DNA from: JAVBNA01 sp031551875
Lineage (GTDB): Bacteria; Bacillota; Clostridia; Oscillospirales; Acutalibacteraceae
Direction: 5' to 3'
DNA length: 55,529 nt
Assembly: GCA_031551875.1 (NCBI GenBank)
Contig: JAVBNA010000037.1
Span: 1-55,529 of the forward strand
Position 1 is the first letter of the stretch. Each line of letters opens with the position of its first letter. This document shows, piece after piece, positions 1 to 6,923 of the stretch. A program made the translations under genes and the position numbers. The notes beneath the pieces are model-generated. The model did not search any database and was not told the DNA's origin. It saw only the letters and a program-made list of their open reading frames with translations.

Positions 1-153
1 ATGTCAGCATTGGCAGCAAGAAACTTAGATTATTCTGTGGTTTTTCCTTGCTCGTGTGTTGGCGTATCAAATCAAGAAAAATTTATAAAAACAAAACAAC
101 GACTTTTGAAAGCAAATGTGCAAGTTTGCGAATAGTATAAGCATTATATACGA

Positions 154-192
154 AAAGAAGGTTTAGGAAATCGTATTTCCTAAACCTTCTTT
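154..192 (-). terminator. Terminator of the DtxR-family gene
   Basis: Bases 154-171 pair perfectly with 175-192 around a 3-nt loop. Read on the minus strand the hairpin follows the dtxR stop codon and leads into a short T run. It could also act on plus-strand transcripts entering from the left. Nothing else is recognisable in bases 1-223. Confidence 0.75.
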
Positions 193-223
193 ATTACAAC
201 ACCCCTAAAGACCGCCCTTTTGT

Positions 224-592
224 CTATTTGCTCTCATGTACATGCCGTTTGATGGCCTTGAAGCTCTGCTCACTGATCACATGCTCAATCCGGCAGGCGT
301 CCTCCACGGCAATCTCGCGGTCAACCCCCAGATCGGTCAGCCAGTCGGAGATAAAGTTGTGCCGTTCAAGCATTTTTTCCGCAATGGCTTTCCCGCCAGC
401 AGTCAGTGAGATGTGCCCGTCGCCGTCCACAACGATATAGCCGCTTTCACGCAGCTTTTTCATGGCGACGCTGACGCTGGGCTTGGTGAAATCCATCTCG
501 TTGACAATGTCGATGGAACGCACCGGCATCCCTGTTTGACTGAGAACCAGTATGGTTTCAAGATAATTTTCTGCGGATTCCTGGATTTTCAT
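224..592 (-). CDS. DtxR-family iron-dependent transcriptional repressor
   Basis: A 122-aa metal-sensing repressor. The N-terminal winged helix (about residues 5-62) is followed by the DtxR dimerisation helices. Ligand-type residues are visible: His78, and Cys100-x-x-Glu103-His104 within ACRIEH. The Cys is the iron-type DtxR/IdeR signature; MntR has Glu there. No C-terminal SH3/FeoA-like domain is present, so this is the short form. The start was set at 592, the Met before KIQESAENY, because AGGAGG lies just upstream; a longer frame to 724 would run into the promoter region. It is divergent from feoA, whose promoter carries two DtxR-like inverted repeats, so it probably represses feoA when iron is sufficient. 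Iron rather than manganese sensing is inferred from residues only. Confidence 0.88.
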   Translation of the reverse strand: MKIQESAENYLETILVLSQTGMPVRSIDIVNEMDFTKPSVSVAMKKLRESGYIVVDGDGHISLTAGGKAIAEKMLERHNFISDWLTDLGVDREIAVEDACRIEHVISEQSFKAIKRHVHESK

Positions 593-628
593 GTCGAATG
601 CCTCCTGAGTTTCTTGGTGATTACGTAT

Positions 629-657
629 AATATACCATAATTCCAAGCTCATTTCAA
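629..657 (-). promoter_or_regulatory. Candidate promoter of the dtxR-type gene
   Basis: On the minus strand TTGAAA (652-657) lies 17 nt before TATATT (629-634). The element sits about 35 nt upstream of the chosen start and its AGGAGG ribosome site. The match is moderate. Confidence 0.45.
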
Positions 658-695
658 CAAAACATGGACAAAGCCCTGAAAGTGTACACCATATC

Positions 696-724
696 TTGAC
701 ACCTTGGTTAGTTTGTGCTAACAT
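696..724 (+). promoter_or_regulatory. feoA promoter
   Basis: TTGACA (696-701), a 17-nt spacer and TAACAT (719-724) form a sigma-A promoter pointing at feoA. The first inverted repeat (707-722) lies between and over these boxes, and the second (732-749) covers the transcription start region. Confidence 0.7.
707..722. promoter_or_regulatory. DtxR-like operator 1
   Basis: The inverted repeat GTTAG-N6-CTAAC matches the core of the known DtxR/IdeR box (GGTTAG..CTAACC). It lies inside the feoA promoter. The same core with the same 6-nt spacing recurs 26 bp downstream. Confidence 0.65.
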
Positions 725-731
725 AAAGTCA

Positions 732-749
732 GGTTAGAGAAGTCTAACC
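732..749. promoter_or_regulatory. DtxR-like operator 2
   Basis: Seven-base arms GGTTAGA (732-738) and TCTAACC (743-749) form a perfect dyad just after the feoA -10 box. Binding here would block transcription initiation. This is the stronger of the two sites. Confidence 0.7.
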
Positions 750-773
750 AAAAGAAAATGAGAGGTGACCGGT

Positions 774-983
774 ATGCCATTGACATTTGCCAAACCCGGA
801 GAAAAAAATTCCATCAAAAAAGTCGGCGGAAAAGCAGAGACACGCCGTTTTCTTGAAACGCTTGGCTTTGTTCAGGGCGGCGACGTCACGGTGATTTCAG
901 AACTCAGCGGCAACGTGATTGTCAGTGTAAAGGATACCCGTGTGGCCATCAGCCGAGAAATGGCCAGCAAGATTTTGGTATAG
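774..983 (+). CDS. feoA: FeoA-domain protein (ferrous iron uptake accessory)
   Basis: A 69-aa single SH3-like FeoA domain, the usual size for the family. In ferrous iron uptake FeoA acts at the cytoplasmic face with the FeoB permease. Family features include the LGF turn after TRRFLET, followed by a hydrophobic strand and VAISREMA near the C-terminus. ATG 774 was chosen because AGAGGTGA lies 5-8 nt upstream; an in-frame GTG at 765 overlaps that ribosome site. No feoB follows: transcription meets a strong hairpin 18 nt after the stop, so this is a monocistronic, orphan feoA in this window. The two upstream operators suggest iron-dependent repression by the divergent DtxR-type gene. Confidence 0.88.
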   Translation: MPLTFAKPGEKNSIKKVGGKAETRRFLETLGFVQGGDVTVISELSGNVIVSVKDTRVAISREMASKILV

Positions 984-1000
984 ATCAAAATGACGCATAA

Positions 1001-1040
1001 AAACCGGCCGCCGTACTCGTGAGAGCAGGGCGGCCGGTTT
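1001..1040. terminator. Bidirectional terminator, feoA / Asn-rich gene
   Basis: The 12-bp GC-rich stem 1001-1012 / 1029-1040 has a 16-nt loop. It is flanked by A and T runs suited to both strands and separates the converging feoA and small Asn-rich gene. Confidence 0.8.
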
Positions 1041-1055
1041 TTGCATTGGACTTGA

Positions 1056-1205
1056 TTATTTGCAGTTCGTTTCGTTGCTGGCGTCGTTGGAAGTTTTGTT
1101 CGAGGCGTTCTGCCCCTTCTTATTCTGAGCGTTTTTCTTGCTCTCGTAGTTGTTACCAGCTTCATTGGAATAATTGTTGTTGCTGTTGTTGTTCCTGTTG
1201 TCCAT
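1056..1205 (-). CDS. Small Asn-rich protein, candidate gamma-type spore protein
   Basis: A 49-codon reading frame running from ATG 1205 to TAA. It is preceded by an excellent ribosome site (AAGGAGTGAT). The product is extremely hydrophilic: about a third is Asn, the rest mostly Lys, Ser, Ala, Glu, Gln and Gly. It has one Cys next to the C-terminus and no hydrophobic core, starting MDNRNNNSNNNYSNE. That composition resembles gamma-type small acid-soluble spore proteins, which serve as amino-acid stores, but I recognise no sequence family. A sigma-G-like promoter (1234-1262) lies the right distance upstream, supporting forespore expression. Function is inferred from composition and promoter only; existence as a gene is well supported by start context, promoter and terminator. 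Confidence 0.7.
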   Translation of the reverse strand: MDNRNNNSNNNYSNEAGNNYESKKNAQNKKGQNASNKTSNDASNETNCK

Positions 1206-1233
1206 TTTTATCACTCCTTTCCGTTTGTGTCTT

Positions 1234-1262
1234 TAGTATGCGTTTCTGAAAAATAATTATAC
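1234..1262 (-). promoter_or_regulatory. Sigma-G-like forespore promoter
   Basis: On the minus strand GTATA (1258-1262), a 17-nt spacer and CATACTA (1234-1240) fit the Bacillus sigma-G consensus (GHATR, N17-18, CATWHTA) with no mismatch. The start site would fall about 20 nt before the ATG at 1205. Extension of the consensus to this organism is assumed. Confidence 0.6.
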
Positions 1263-1322
1263 ATTGTCATAGAATTTTTTTTATTACGCGCTCAAAAGAA
1301 AGACGAAAAAAGGGAAATAAGG

Positions 1323-1351
1323 TTGACATACTCCCCGGATAATGGGATAAT
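1323..1351 (+). promoter_or_regulatory. Promoter of the rsmD-coaD operon
   Basis: TTGACA (1323-1328), 17 nt, GATAAT (1346-1351); sigma-A type. It ends about 40 nt before the rsmD start. Confidence 0.7.
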
Positions 1352-1392
1352 TATAAAAGTATAAACAAATGCAGGGAGAGAAAACCATACCG

Positions 1393-1944
1393 ATGAGAGT
1401 GATTACGGGAAGCGCCCGCGGGCGTCGTTTGGAAACACTGGAGGGCGACGAGGTGCGCCCGACCACCGACCGGGTCAAGGAGGCGCTTTTCAGTATCATC
1501 CAGTTCCAGGTGGAGGGGCGGCATGTGCTTGATCTCTTCGCCGGCTCGGGACAGCTCGGCATTGAGGCGCTCAGCCGGGGCGCAGCGTCCTGTGTATTTG
1601 TGGATGCAAGCCGCGCGGCATATGATATTATCCAAAAAAACCTGCGTGAAACAAAGCTTTCAGCGCAGGTTTTACAGACCGATTCGCTCGCATATCTGTC
1701 CCGGTGCACCGCCAAGTTTGACCTTGCCTTTCTGGATCCGCCCTATGGGAAAGGGCTCCTGCAAAAGGTGTTGCCTCTGCTTGCTCGGTGCATGAATGTC
1801 GGGGGAACGATTTTGTGCGAAAGCCCGAGTGATGAGGCGCTGCCTCAGGAGGCGGGGAATTTTATCAGGGCAAAGACCCGCCGATACGGAAGCACAGCGC
1901 TGACGATCTATATGCATAGGAGTGTGATGACCGGTGATTCGTAA
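1393..1944 (+). CDS. rsmD: 16S rRNA (guanine(966)-N(2))-methyltransferase RsmD
   Basis: A 183-aa SAM-dependent methyltransferase that modifies G966 of 16S rRNA. It opens MRVITGSARG like other Firmicute RsmD/YlbH proteins. The SAM motif DLFAGSGQLG lies at about residues 47-56, and the N6/N2-amine catalytic motif DPPY at 115-118. ATG 1393 is preferred to the in-frame ATG 1369 because family members begin with this MRVI block. The stop overlaps coaD by 11 nt, the common rsmD-coaD pair, implying coupled translation. Confidence 0.95.
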   Translation: MRVITGSARGRRLETLEGDEVRPTTDRVKEALFSIIQFQVEGRHVLDLFAGSGQLGIEALSRGAASCVFVDASRAAYDIIQKNLRETKLSAQVLQTDSLAYLSRCTAKFDLAFLDPPYGKGLLQKVLPLLARCMNVGGTILCESPSDEALPQEAGNFIRAKTRRYGSTALTIYMHRSVMTGDS

Positions 1945-2434
1945 AACCGCAGTTTGTCCGGGCAGCTTTGACCCGGTCACCTTTGGACACATGGATATCA
2001 TCAAACGCGCCGCCGCCATGTTTGACAGGGTGATCGTCGCGGTGATGAACAACCCGGCCAAAAATCCCAGCTTTTCCACGGAGGAGCGTATCGCGCTGCT
2101 GCATCGTGTGATGGGGGAGTTGCCCAATGTGGAAATAGACTGCTTCGACGAACTGCTGGTCGATTTTGCCCGCAAAAAATCGGCGTCCGTCATCATTAAG
2201 GGTCTGCGCGCCCTATCTGATTTCGAATACGAATTCCAGATGGCTCTGACCAACCGCAAGCTCGAACCGGAGATTGAAACCGTATTTTTAACCACGCTGG
2301 CGGAAAATATGTATCTCAGCTCCAGCATGGTCAAGCAGGTCGCCCATTTCGGCGGCGACATTTCCAGCTTTGTGCCCGCCTGTATACACGACGAGATTAA
2401 AGAAAGACTTTGCAAACAAGGAGGAAATCAATGA
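1934..2434 (+). CDS. coaD: Pantetheine-phosphate adenylyltransferase
   Basis: A 166-aa cytoplasmic enzyme catalysing the penultimate step of coenzyme A synthesis, adenylation of 4'-phosphopantetheine. The nucleotidyltransferase signature TFGH sits at residues 16-19 after PGSFDPV. The second ATP-binding motif, LSSSMVK (usually ISSS), lies near residue 130. It starts with GTG inside the end of rsmD, and its stop overlaps the next gene's ATG, so rsmD, coaD and the coiled-coil gene are one operon. Confidence 0.96.
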   Translation: MIRKTAVCPGSFDPVTFGHMDIIKRAAAMFDRVIVAVMNNPAKNPSFSTEERIALLHRVMGELPNVEIDCFDELLVDFARKKSASVIIKGLRALSDFEYEFQMALTNRKLEPEIETVFLTTLAENMYLSSSMVKQVAHFGGDISSFVPACIHDEIKERLCKQGGNQ

Positions 2435-2940
2435 TGAACAATAAAGAGCTTGGTATCGTTTCGGAGCTTTTGGAGGAACTTCTGGTTCTTTTGGATGAAT
2501 CCAAAAGCGTCGTATTCGCACAGGACAAGCGCATTGTCAACGCCGCCGCCATCTACGAGATCGTGGATGAGCTGCGTCAGAAGCTGCCGCGTGAGCTCAA
2601 GCAGGCCAAGGATGTGATAGGCGACCGTGACCGCATACTCAGTGAGGCGCGCGCAGAGCGTGACCGTCTGATCAAAGAGGGCGCTGAAAAGGCGCAGGAG
2701 CTTGTCGCACGAGACGAAATCGTCAAAACCGCGCAGGAAAAAGCGACTGCGATCCTAACCGACGCAAACCGTAAGGCGGCTGAGAAAAACCGCGCCGCCA
2801 CCGAATATATTGACGACTTGATGCGCGAGGCGGAGGATGCGATTGCCGGCAGCCTCAAAGAACTTAAAACCGCGCGAAACACCCTCAAAAACCCCCGTGC
2901 GGCGGTTGCACCGCCCGCAGAAGCGCCTACTGAGGGATAA
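2431..2940 (+). CDS. Coiled-coil protein of unknown function in the rsmD-coaD operon
   Basis: About 169 aa, mostly charged alpha-helix. Residues from about 50 to 150 are rich in Glu, Arg, Lys and Ala in heptad-like order, as in F/V-type ATPase peripheral stalk subunits or DivIVA-like proteins. The tail is Pro/Ala-rich. No membrane segment or signal peptide is visible. It starts at ATG 2431 (or ATG 2434), 6 nt after AAGGAGG, overlapping the coaD stop as ATGA. Automatic annotation may label such proteins ATPase subunits, but no catalytic motif supports that; function unknown. Confidence 0.85.
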   Translation: MMNNKELGIVSELLEELLVLLDESKSVVFAQDKRIVNAAAIYEIVDELRQKLPRELKQAKDVIGDRDRILSEARAERDRLIKEGAEKAQELVARDEIVKTAQEKATAILTDANRKAAEKNRAATEYIDDLMREAEDAIAGSLKELKTARNTLKNPRAAVAPPAEAPTEG

Positions 2941-2949
2941 AACACAAAC

Positions 2950-2979
2950 AAAGCCGTTCCGAGATTTCGGAACGGCTTT
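2950..2979. terminator. Bidirectional terminator
   Basis: A perfect 13-bp stem (2950-2962 / 2967-2979) with a GATT loop and A/T flanks. It lies between the converging coiled-coil gene and tmcAL. Confidence 0.88.
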
Positions 2980-2987
2980 TTACATGA

Positions 2988-4190
2988 CTAAACCTGTATG
3001 ACGGGATGAACCATCTCCTCAGTACAGGACTTAATTTGGGGGAGAGAGAGTCCGTACAGTGCGGTGGCGCGGCATTCGAGCTCAAATACCTCACGCGCAA
3101 AGGAGCCCGCCTGCTTGATGTCAGCATAACGCAGGATGATGGGAAGCGACGCGGTTTTGCGCGCCTGTGCAAGCAGCGTCCGCCCCGTTTTACTCATCCC
3201 CAGCACGCGCAGATAGGGTGGCTGCCTTTTTGCCCAGTCGGCGGGAATGCCCAGATAGGCGGACATCAGGATGCGGCGCAGGCGGGCAAGGGGATACCGC
3301 TTGGTTTTGGCGGCGGTCAGAATGTCCTCCAGACTGTTCGATTCCCAAATTGCGCGGTACAGTCGGTTGTGGAGACCCTCGCTGACATTGACGTCGGCCG
3401 CCGCGGACAAGTCCTCGGCCGTCATACGCCGCAGCACCGCCAGCACAGCGCGCTCCATGTGTGCCAGCGAGGAGGGCGCGCGGCCGGATTCCATCTCGCA
3501 GCGCAGAATGTCCGCTGCGGTTTGGGGCATATACGCCGAAAGCTCCAGTGTGTCCAGATGCTTCCGGATGTGGGACGCAGAGCAAATGCCCTGTACCGCT
3601 TCGGCTGAATCGTGCGCAGCGCCCGTGCGTGCAACGCAAAATGGCTGAATGGGCGCATCCAGACGGTGCAGCGCCCGGAGATACTCCACGGCCAACGTAT
3701 CGTTGGGGCGAGAGAGAGGGGAGGGGTCAACCCCCAGTGCCTCCACCGCCCTTTCCCGTAACCGGGCAAAGGATTCACCAGAGGGCAGCCTCGCCCGTAT
3801 GGCTTGGTTCAGTTCAGGCGTTTCCAGCATTCGCGCCGTGTCAAGAAGAGGGGAGAGGTCGCCTGATTCACTTCCGAAGCTGACCGCGCCCACACACCCC
3901 AGCGCGTGGATCAGGGATATGCCTCCTGCGGCAAAGCGTTCGGCGGTGGCCATCGCCCAAGGCAGGGGAAGCTCGATCACCAGGTTGGCGCCGTTTTTCA
4001 GCGCCATCTCTGCCCGCGCCCATTTGGACAGGAGCGCCGGTTCACCCCGCTGTACGAAGTGGCCGCTCATCACGGCAACCAAAGCGCCCCCAGTTCGCGC
4101 TTTGGTTTGTGCAAGGTGGTAGGCATGGCCGTTGTGGAAGGGGTTGTATTCCGCGATCACCGCGCAATGTTGATTTTGAGAGTAAAACAT
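2988..4190 (-). CDS. tmcAL: tRNA(Met) cytidine acetate ligase TmcAL
   Basis: A 400-aa member of the YlbM/TmcAL family. In Bacillus this enzyme uses acetate and ATP to make N4-acetylcytidine at the wobble base of elongator tRNA(Met). The nucleotidyltransferase signature HNGH is at residues 19-22 within AEYNPFHNGH. It is followed by the conserved SGHFVQRGEPALL block and a helical tRNA-binding C-terminal half. Length matches the family. It is transcribed away from ackA, whose product interconverts acetate and acetyl-phosphate; the neighbourhood is suggestive but not proof of a link. Confidence 0.93.
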   Translation of the reverse strand: MFYSQNQHCAVIAEYNPFHNGHAYHLAQTKARTGGALVAVMSGHFVQRGEPALLSKWARAEMALKNGANLVIELPLPWAMATAERFAAGGISLIHALGCVGAVSFGSESGDLSPLLDTARMLETPELNQAIRARLPSGESFARLRERAVEALGVDPSPLSRPNDTLAVEYLRALHRLDAPIQPFCVARTGAAHDSAEAVQGICSASHIRKHLDTLELSAYMPQTAADILRCEMESGRAPSSLAHMERAVLAVLRRMTAEDLSAAADVNVSEGLHNRLYRAIWESNSLEDILTAAKTKRYPLARLRRILMSAYLGIPADWAKRQPPYLRVLGMSKTGRTLLAQARKTASLPIILRYADIKQAGSFAREVFELECRATALYGLSLPQIKSCTEEMVHPVIQV

Positions 4191-4201
4191 AAAAAAACTC
4201 C

Positions 4202-4230
4202 TTGATAATTCAGCCGGATTGTACTATCAT
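4202..4230 (+). promoter_or_regulatory. ackA promoter
   Basis: TTGATA (4202-4207), 17 nt, TATCAT (4225-4230); sigma-A type, 44 nt before the ackA GTG. Confidence 0.6.
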
Positions 4231-4274
4231 AGTATAAGGCGTTTACGCAAGGATTTCAATATGGAGGGTATTAA

Positions 4275-5486
4275 GTGAAAGTACTGGTAATTAATGCGGG
4301 AAGTTCGTCCATGAAGTATCAGCTGATCGATATGTCAAACGAAACGGTTCTCGCCAAGGGAAACTGCGAAAGGATCGGCATTGACGGGCTGTTTACGCAT
4401 AAAACCTCCGACGGCCGGTGCCGGGAGTGCGAGGTTTCCATGCACAACCACACCGAAGCATTTATGGTGATCAAGGATGCGCTTGTGGACAGCGAAGTGG
4501 GCGTGATCGAAGACCTTGCGGAGGTCTCCGCCATCGGACACCGCGTTGTTCAGGGCGGCGCAATTTTCAGTGAGTCGGTCATTGTTGACGAGCAGGTTAT
4601 CCACGACATCGAGTCGCTGGTTGAGCTGGCGCCGTTGCATAATGCCGCACATGTCCAGGGTATCCGCGCGTGCCGTGAGGTGTTCGGCAAGGAGGTGCCC
4701 GAGGTGGTCGTGTTTGACACCTCGTTCCATGCCACCATGCCGCCCAGAGCGTATATGTTTGCGATTCCCTATGAATATTACGAGAAGTATAAAATCCGCC
4801 GTTACGGCTTTCATGGCACCTCGCACCGCTTTGTCAGCACACGCTGCTTAGAGCTGATGGACAAGGGGAGAGAGGGCACCAAGATTGTCTCCTGCCATCT
4901 GGGCAACGGCTCATCCATCACCGCTGTCAAGGACGGGCACGTGATTGACACCAGCATGGGACTGACACCGCTCGACGGCTTTATGATGGGCACCCGCACG
5001 GGTACGCTTGATCCGTCGGTCGTGACATATATCGCAGAAAAGGAAAATCTTGGCCCCAAGGCGCTGAGCGACCTGTTTAATAAGAAGTCCGGCCTGCTGG
5101 GCATTTCGGGTGTTTCGAGCGACGACCGTGACGTTTCTGCGGCGGCCGCCAAAGGCAATCCCCGCGCCATCCTGGCGCATCAAATGCTTCAGTACCAGAT
5201 CACGAAGTTCATCGGCGGATACGTGGCCGCGCTCAACGGCTGTGACGCCATCATCTTCACGGCCGGACTCGGCGAAAACCAGGCCAAGCACCGCAAGGCC
5301 ATCTGCGAAAATCTTGCCTATCTCGGCGTTGAGATTGACGCGGCGAAAAACGAAGAGCTGACCGGCGGGAAAGAGGGGGAGATCTCCACGTCTGCGTCCA
5401 AGGTGCGCGTCTATGTCATCCCGACCAACGAGGAACTTTTGATTGCGCGCGACACAAAAGAGCTTGTGGAAAAGATAAATGGCTGA
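4275..5486 (+). CDS. ackA: Acetate kinase
   Basis: A 403-aa enzyme converting acetyl-phosphate plus ADP to acetate plus ATP, the ATP-yielding end of fermentation. It has the ASKHA fold with NAGSSSMKYQL at the N-terminus (catalytic Asn7), FDTSFHATMP, YGFHGTSH, the phosphate loop HLGNGSS, GTRTGTLDP with the catalytic Arg, and Glu in TNEELLIARD near the C-terminus. GTG 4275 follows GGAGGG by 6 nt. The usual partner pta is not beside it. All key residues are present. Confidence 0.97.
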   Translation: MKVLVINAGSSSMKYQLIDMSNETVLAKGNCERIGIDGLFTHKTSDGRCRECEVSMHNHTEAFMVIKDALVDSEVGVIEDLAEVSAIGHRVVQGGAIFSESVIVDEQVIHDIESLVELAPLHNAAHVQGIRACREVFGKEVPEVVVFDTSFHATMPPRAYMFAIPYEYYEKYKIRRYGFHGTSHRFVSTRCLELMDKGREGTKIVSCHLGNGSSITAVKDGHVIDTSMGLTPLDGFMMGTRTGTLDPSVVTYIAEKENLGPKALSDLFNKKSGLLGISGVSSDDRDVSAAAAKGNPRAILAHQMLQYQITKFIGGYVAALNGCDAIIFTAGLGENQAKHRKAICENLAYLGVEIDAAKNEELTGGKEGEISTSASKVRVYVIPTNEELLIARDTKELVEKING

Positions 5487-5502
5487 TTTATGCAGAAAAA
5501 AC

Positions 5503-5531
5503 TTGCATTCTCATGCGGAATGTGTTAAAAT
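5503..5531 (+). promoter_or_regulatory. rpmE promoter
   Basis: TTGCAT (5503-5508), 17 nt, TAAAAT (5526-5531). It lies in the ackA-rpmE gap, so rpmE can be transcribed on its own. Confidence 0.6.
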
Positions 5532-5570
5532 ATTTCCTGTTACAGAGCAGGAGTGAAAGAGGTGACAAAG

Positions 5571-5780
5571 ATGAAAGAGAAGCTCCATCCCAAGTACGAG
5601 GATACCACCATCCATTGTGCATGCGGAAATGAGATTGCGACACGATCCACCCGTTCCAACATCCGTGTTGAAATATGCTCGAAGTGCCATCCGTTCTATA
5701 CCGGCAAGCAGAAGCTTGTGGACACCGGCGGACGTGTGGATCGCTTTAAGAGACGTTTTGACAAGCAGGAAAGCAAATAA
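5571..5780 (+). CDS. rpmE: 50S ribosomal protein L31, zinc-binding type
   Basis: A 69-aa ribosomal protein starting MKEKLHPKYED. It carries the C+ (zinc) form of L31, with CACG and CSKC supplying the Cys ligands, then the conserved HPFYTGKQKLVDTGGRVDRF block. ATG 5571 is chosen; the in-frame codon at 5553 would add a non-conserved extension and lies over the ribosome site GAGGTG. A hairpin follows at once. Confidence 0.95.
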   Translation: MKEKLHPKYEDTTIHCACGNEIATRSTRSNIRVEICSKCHPFYTGKQKLVDTGGRVDRFKRRFDKQESK

Positions 5781-5786
5781 AAAAGC

Positions 5787-5821
5787 AAAGGCTGTACCTT
5801 TTGGTCGAAGGTACAGCCTTT
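5787..5821. terminator. Bidirectional terminator, rpmE / xer gene
   Basis: A 14-bp stem 5787-5800 / 5808-5821 with a 7-nt loop, A-rich before and T-rich after, lies between two converging genes. Confidence 0.88.
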
Positions 5822-5824
5822 TTG

Positions 5825-6802
5825 TCAGCGTTTGCGCCTGACCCCGGACAGGGGATTGTTTTGTGCGGCCTTTTCCATCTGCTCACTGGACAGATGGGTG
5901 TAGATCTCGGTGGTGTTGAGGTTTTCGTGCCCCAGAATTTCCTTGAGCACACGGATGTCCACGCCGCCATGCTGATACATCAGCGTTGCTGCGGTGTGGC
6001 GCAGCTTATGGGTGGAGAAGCCCTGACCCGCCAGACCGCTCTCGAACAAGTGTTTTTTTACAAGATGCTGAACCATTTCCCGGGAAATGCGCTTGCGGCG
6101 GTTGCTCAGAAAAAGGGCGTCCCGGTCGCTCACGCCCTCTGTGGGACGTACCTTTAGGTAGCGCTCCACAGCGTCAAGACAGGCGGCGTTTAAGTAAATG
6201 ATCCGTTCTTTGTTGCCTTTGCCGATCACGCACATCGTATTGTCCTGCCGGATGTCGGAGATATTGATGGACACAAGCTCGGCCAGCCGCAGTCCGCAGT
6301 TGAGAAACAACGTCAGAATCGCATAATCGCGCGCGGCGTTTTTTCCGTCCACATGCCCAAGCAACTCGAGGCTCTGTTCAAGCGTCAGATGCTTGGGCAG
6401 GCTTTTTTTAAGCTTGGGCGTTTCCAGCTCAAGCAGCGGGTTTTCCTTAAGCTTGCCGGTCTTGGCGGTCAGGTATTTATAAAAGGAACGAAGACTGGAG
6501 GACTTGCGGGCACGGGCGGCCGCCTGATTGTTTTTCTGGTGATTCATGAAGTTCATGTACTCGAACACATCCAAAAGCTTTACCTGCGCGCACAGTGCAA
6601 GGTCAACGTCCAGAATGTCGATCTCCTCAAGCGGCGCGGAAGCATGTACAATCCCTTTGGAGCGCTTAAAAAAACGGAAGAAGGTGCGCAGATCCAGAAA
6701 ATATTCCTCCACGGTTTGCGGAGAGCGTCCTTTGACCGTTTCCATGTATCCCAGATATTCGCGGATGATTTCAGGCGCGGTGACCAGCAGCTCTGGTTTC
6801 AT
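5825..6802 (-). CDS. Tyrosine recombinase of the XerC/XerD family
   Basis: A 325-aa site-specific recombinase. The N-terminal SAM-like core-binding domain covers about residues 5-115 and the catalytic domain 135-315. The full catalytic set is visible: Arg172 (CGLRLAEL), Lys195 (GKGNKER), His265-x-x-Arg268 (THKLRH), His292 (GHEN) and nucleophile Tyr301. Length and motifs fit XerC/XerD of chromosome dimer resolution rather than phage integrases. AAGGAGG precedes ATG 6802. It stands alone behind a perfect consensus promoter whose start site is covered by a long palindrome resembling a dif site. Whether it is XerC, XerD or a single-recombinase system cannot be told here. Confidence 0.9.
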   Translation of the reverse strand: MKPELLVTAPEIIREYLGYMETVKGRSPQTVEEYFLDLRTFFRFFKRSKGIVHASAPLEEIDILDVDLALCAQVKLLDVFEYMNFMNHQKNNQAAARARKSSSLRSFYKYLTAKTGKLKENPLLELETPKLKKSLPKHLTLEQSLELLGHVDGKNAARDYAILTLFLNCGLRLAELVSINISDIRQDNTMCVIGKGNKERIIYLNAACLDAVERYLKVRPTEGVSDRDALFLSNRRKRISREMVQHLVKKHLFESGLAGQGFSTHKLRHTAATLMYQHGGVDIRVLKEILGHENLNTTEIYTHLSSEQMEKAAQNNPLSGVRRKR

Positions 6803-6821
6803 TTTGTTTGCCTCCTTCCTT

Positions 6822-6851
6822 AATTAAACAAAATATTAATTTTGTTTAATT
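6822..6851. promoter_or_regulatory. Perfect palindrome on the xer promoter; dif-like or operator
   Basis: Thirteen-base arms (6822-6834 and 6839-6851) are perfect inverted copies around ATTA. Read as a Xer site it has 11-bp arms 6823-6833 and 6840-6850 with a 6-bp centre TATTAA, the dif layout. The right arm TTTTGTTTAAT matches the E. coli XerD arm at 9 of 11 positions. It could instead be an ordinary operator. Confidence 0.55.
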
Positions 6852-6877
6852 ATATCATACTCATTTTAGGATGTCAA
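6849..6877 (-). promoter_or_regulatory. Perfect consensus sigma-A promoter of the xer gene
   Basis: On the minus strand TTGACA (6872-6877) is separated by exactly 17 nt from TATAAT (6849-6854). The -10 box overlaps the edge of the palindrome, so transcription starts inside it. Confidence 0.8.
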
Positions 6878-6923
6878 GGATTTCCCCGCTGATTCGTTTC
6901 CGCTCATAGAAATATTTACTCTG

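Noticed and set aside
1..153. A gene or RNA at the left edge
   Set aside because: No open frame with a ribosome site and no conserved RNA motif; only AT-rich sequence before the terminator.
2431..2940. ATP synthase subunit
   Set aside because: The similarity is only coiled-coil composition; no membrane helix or ATP synthase neighbours.
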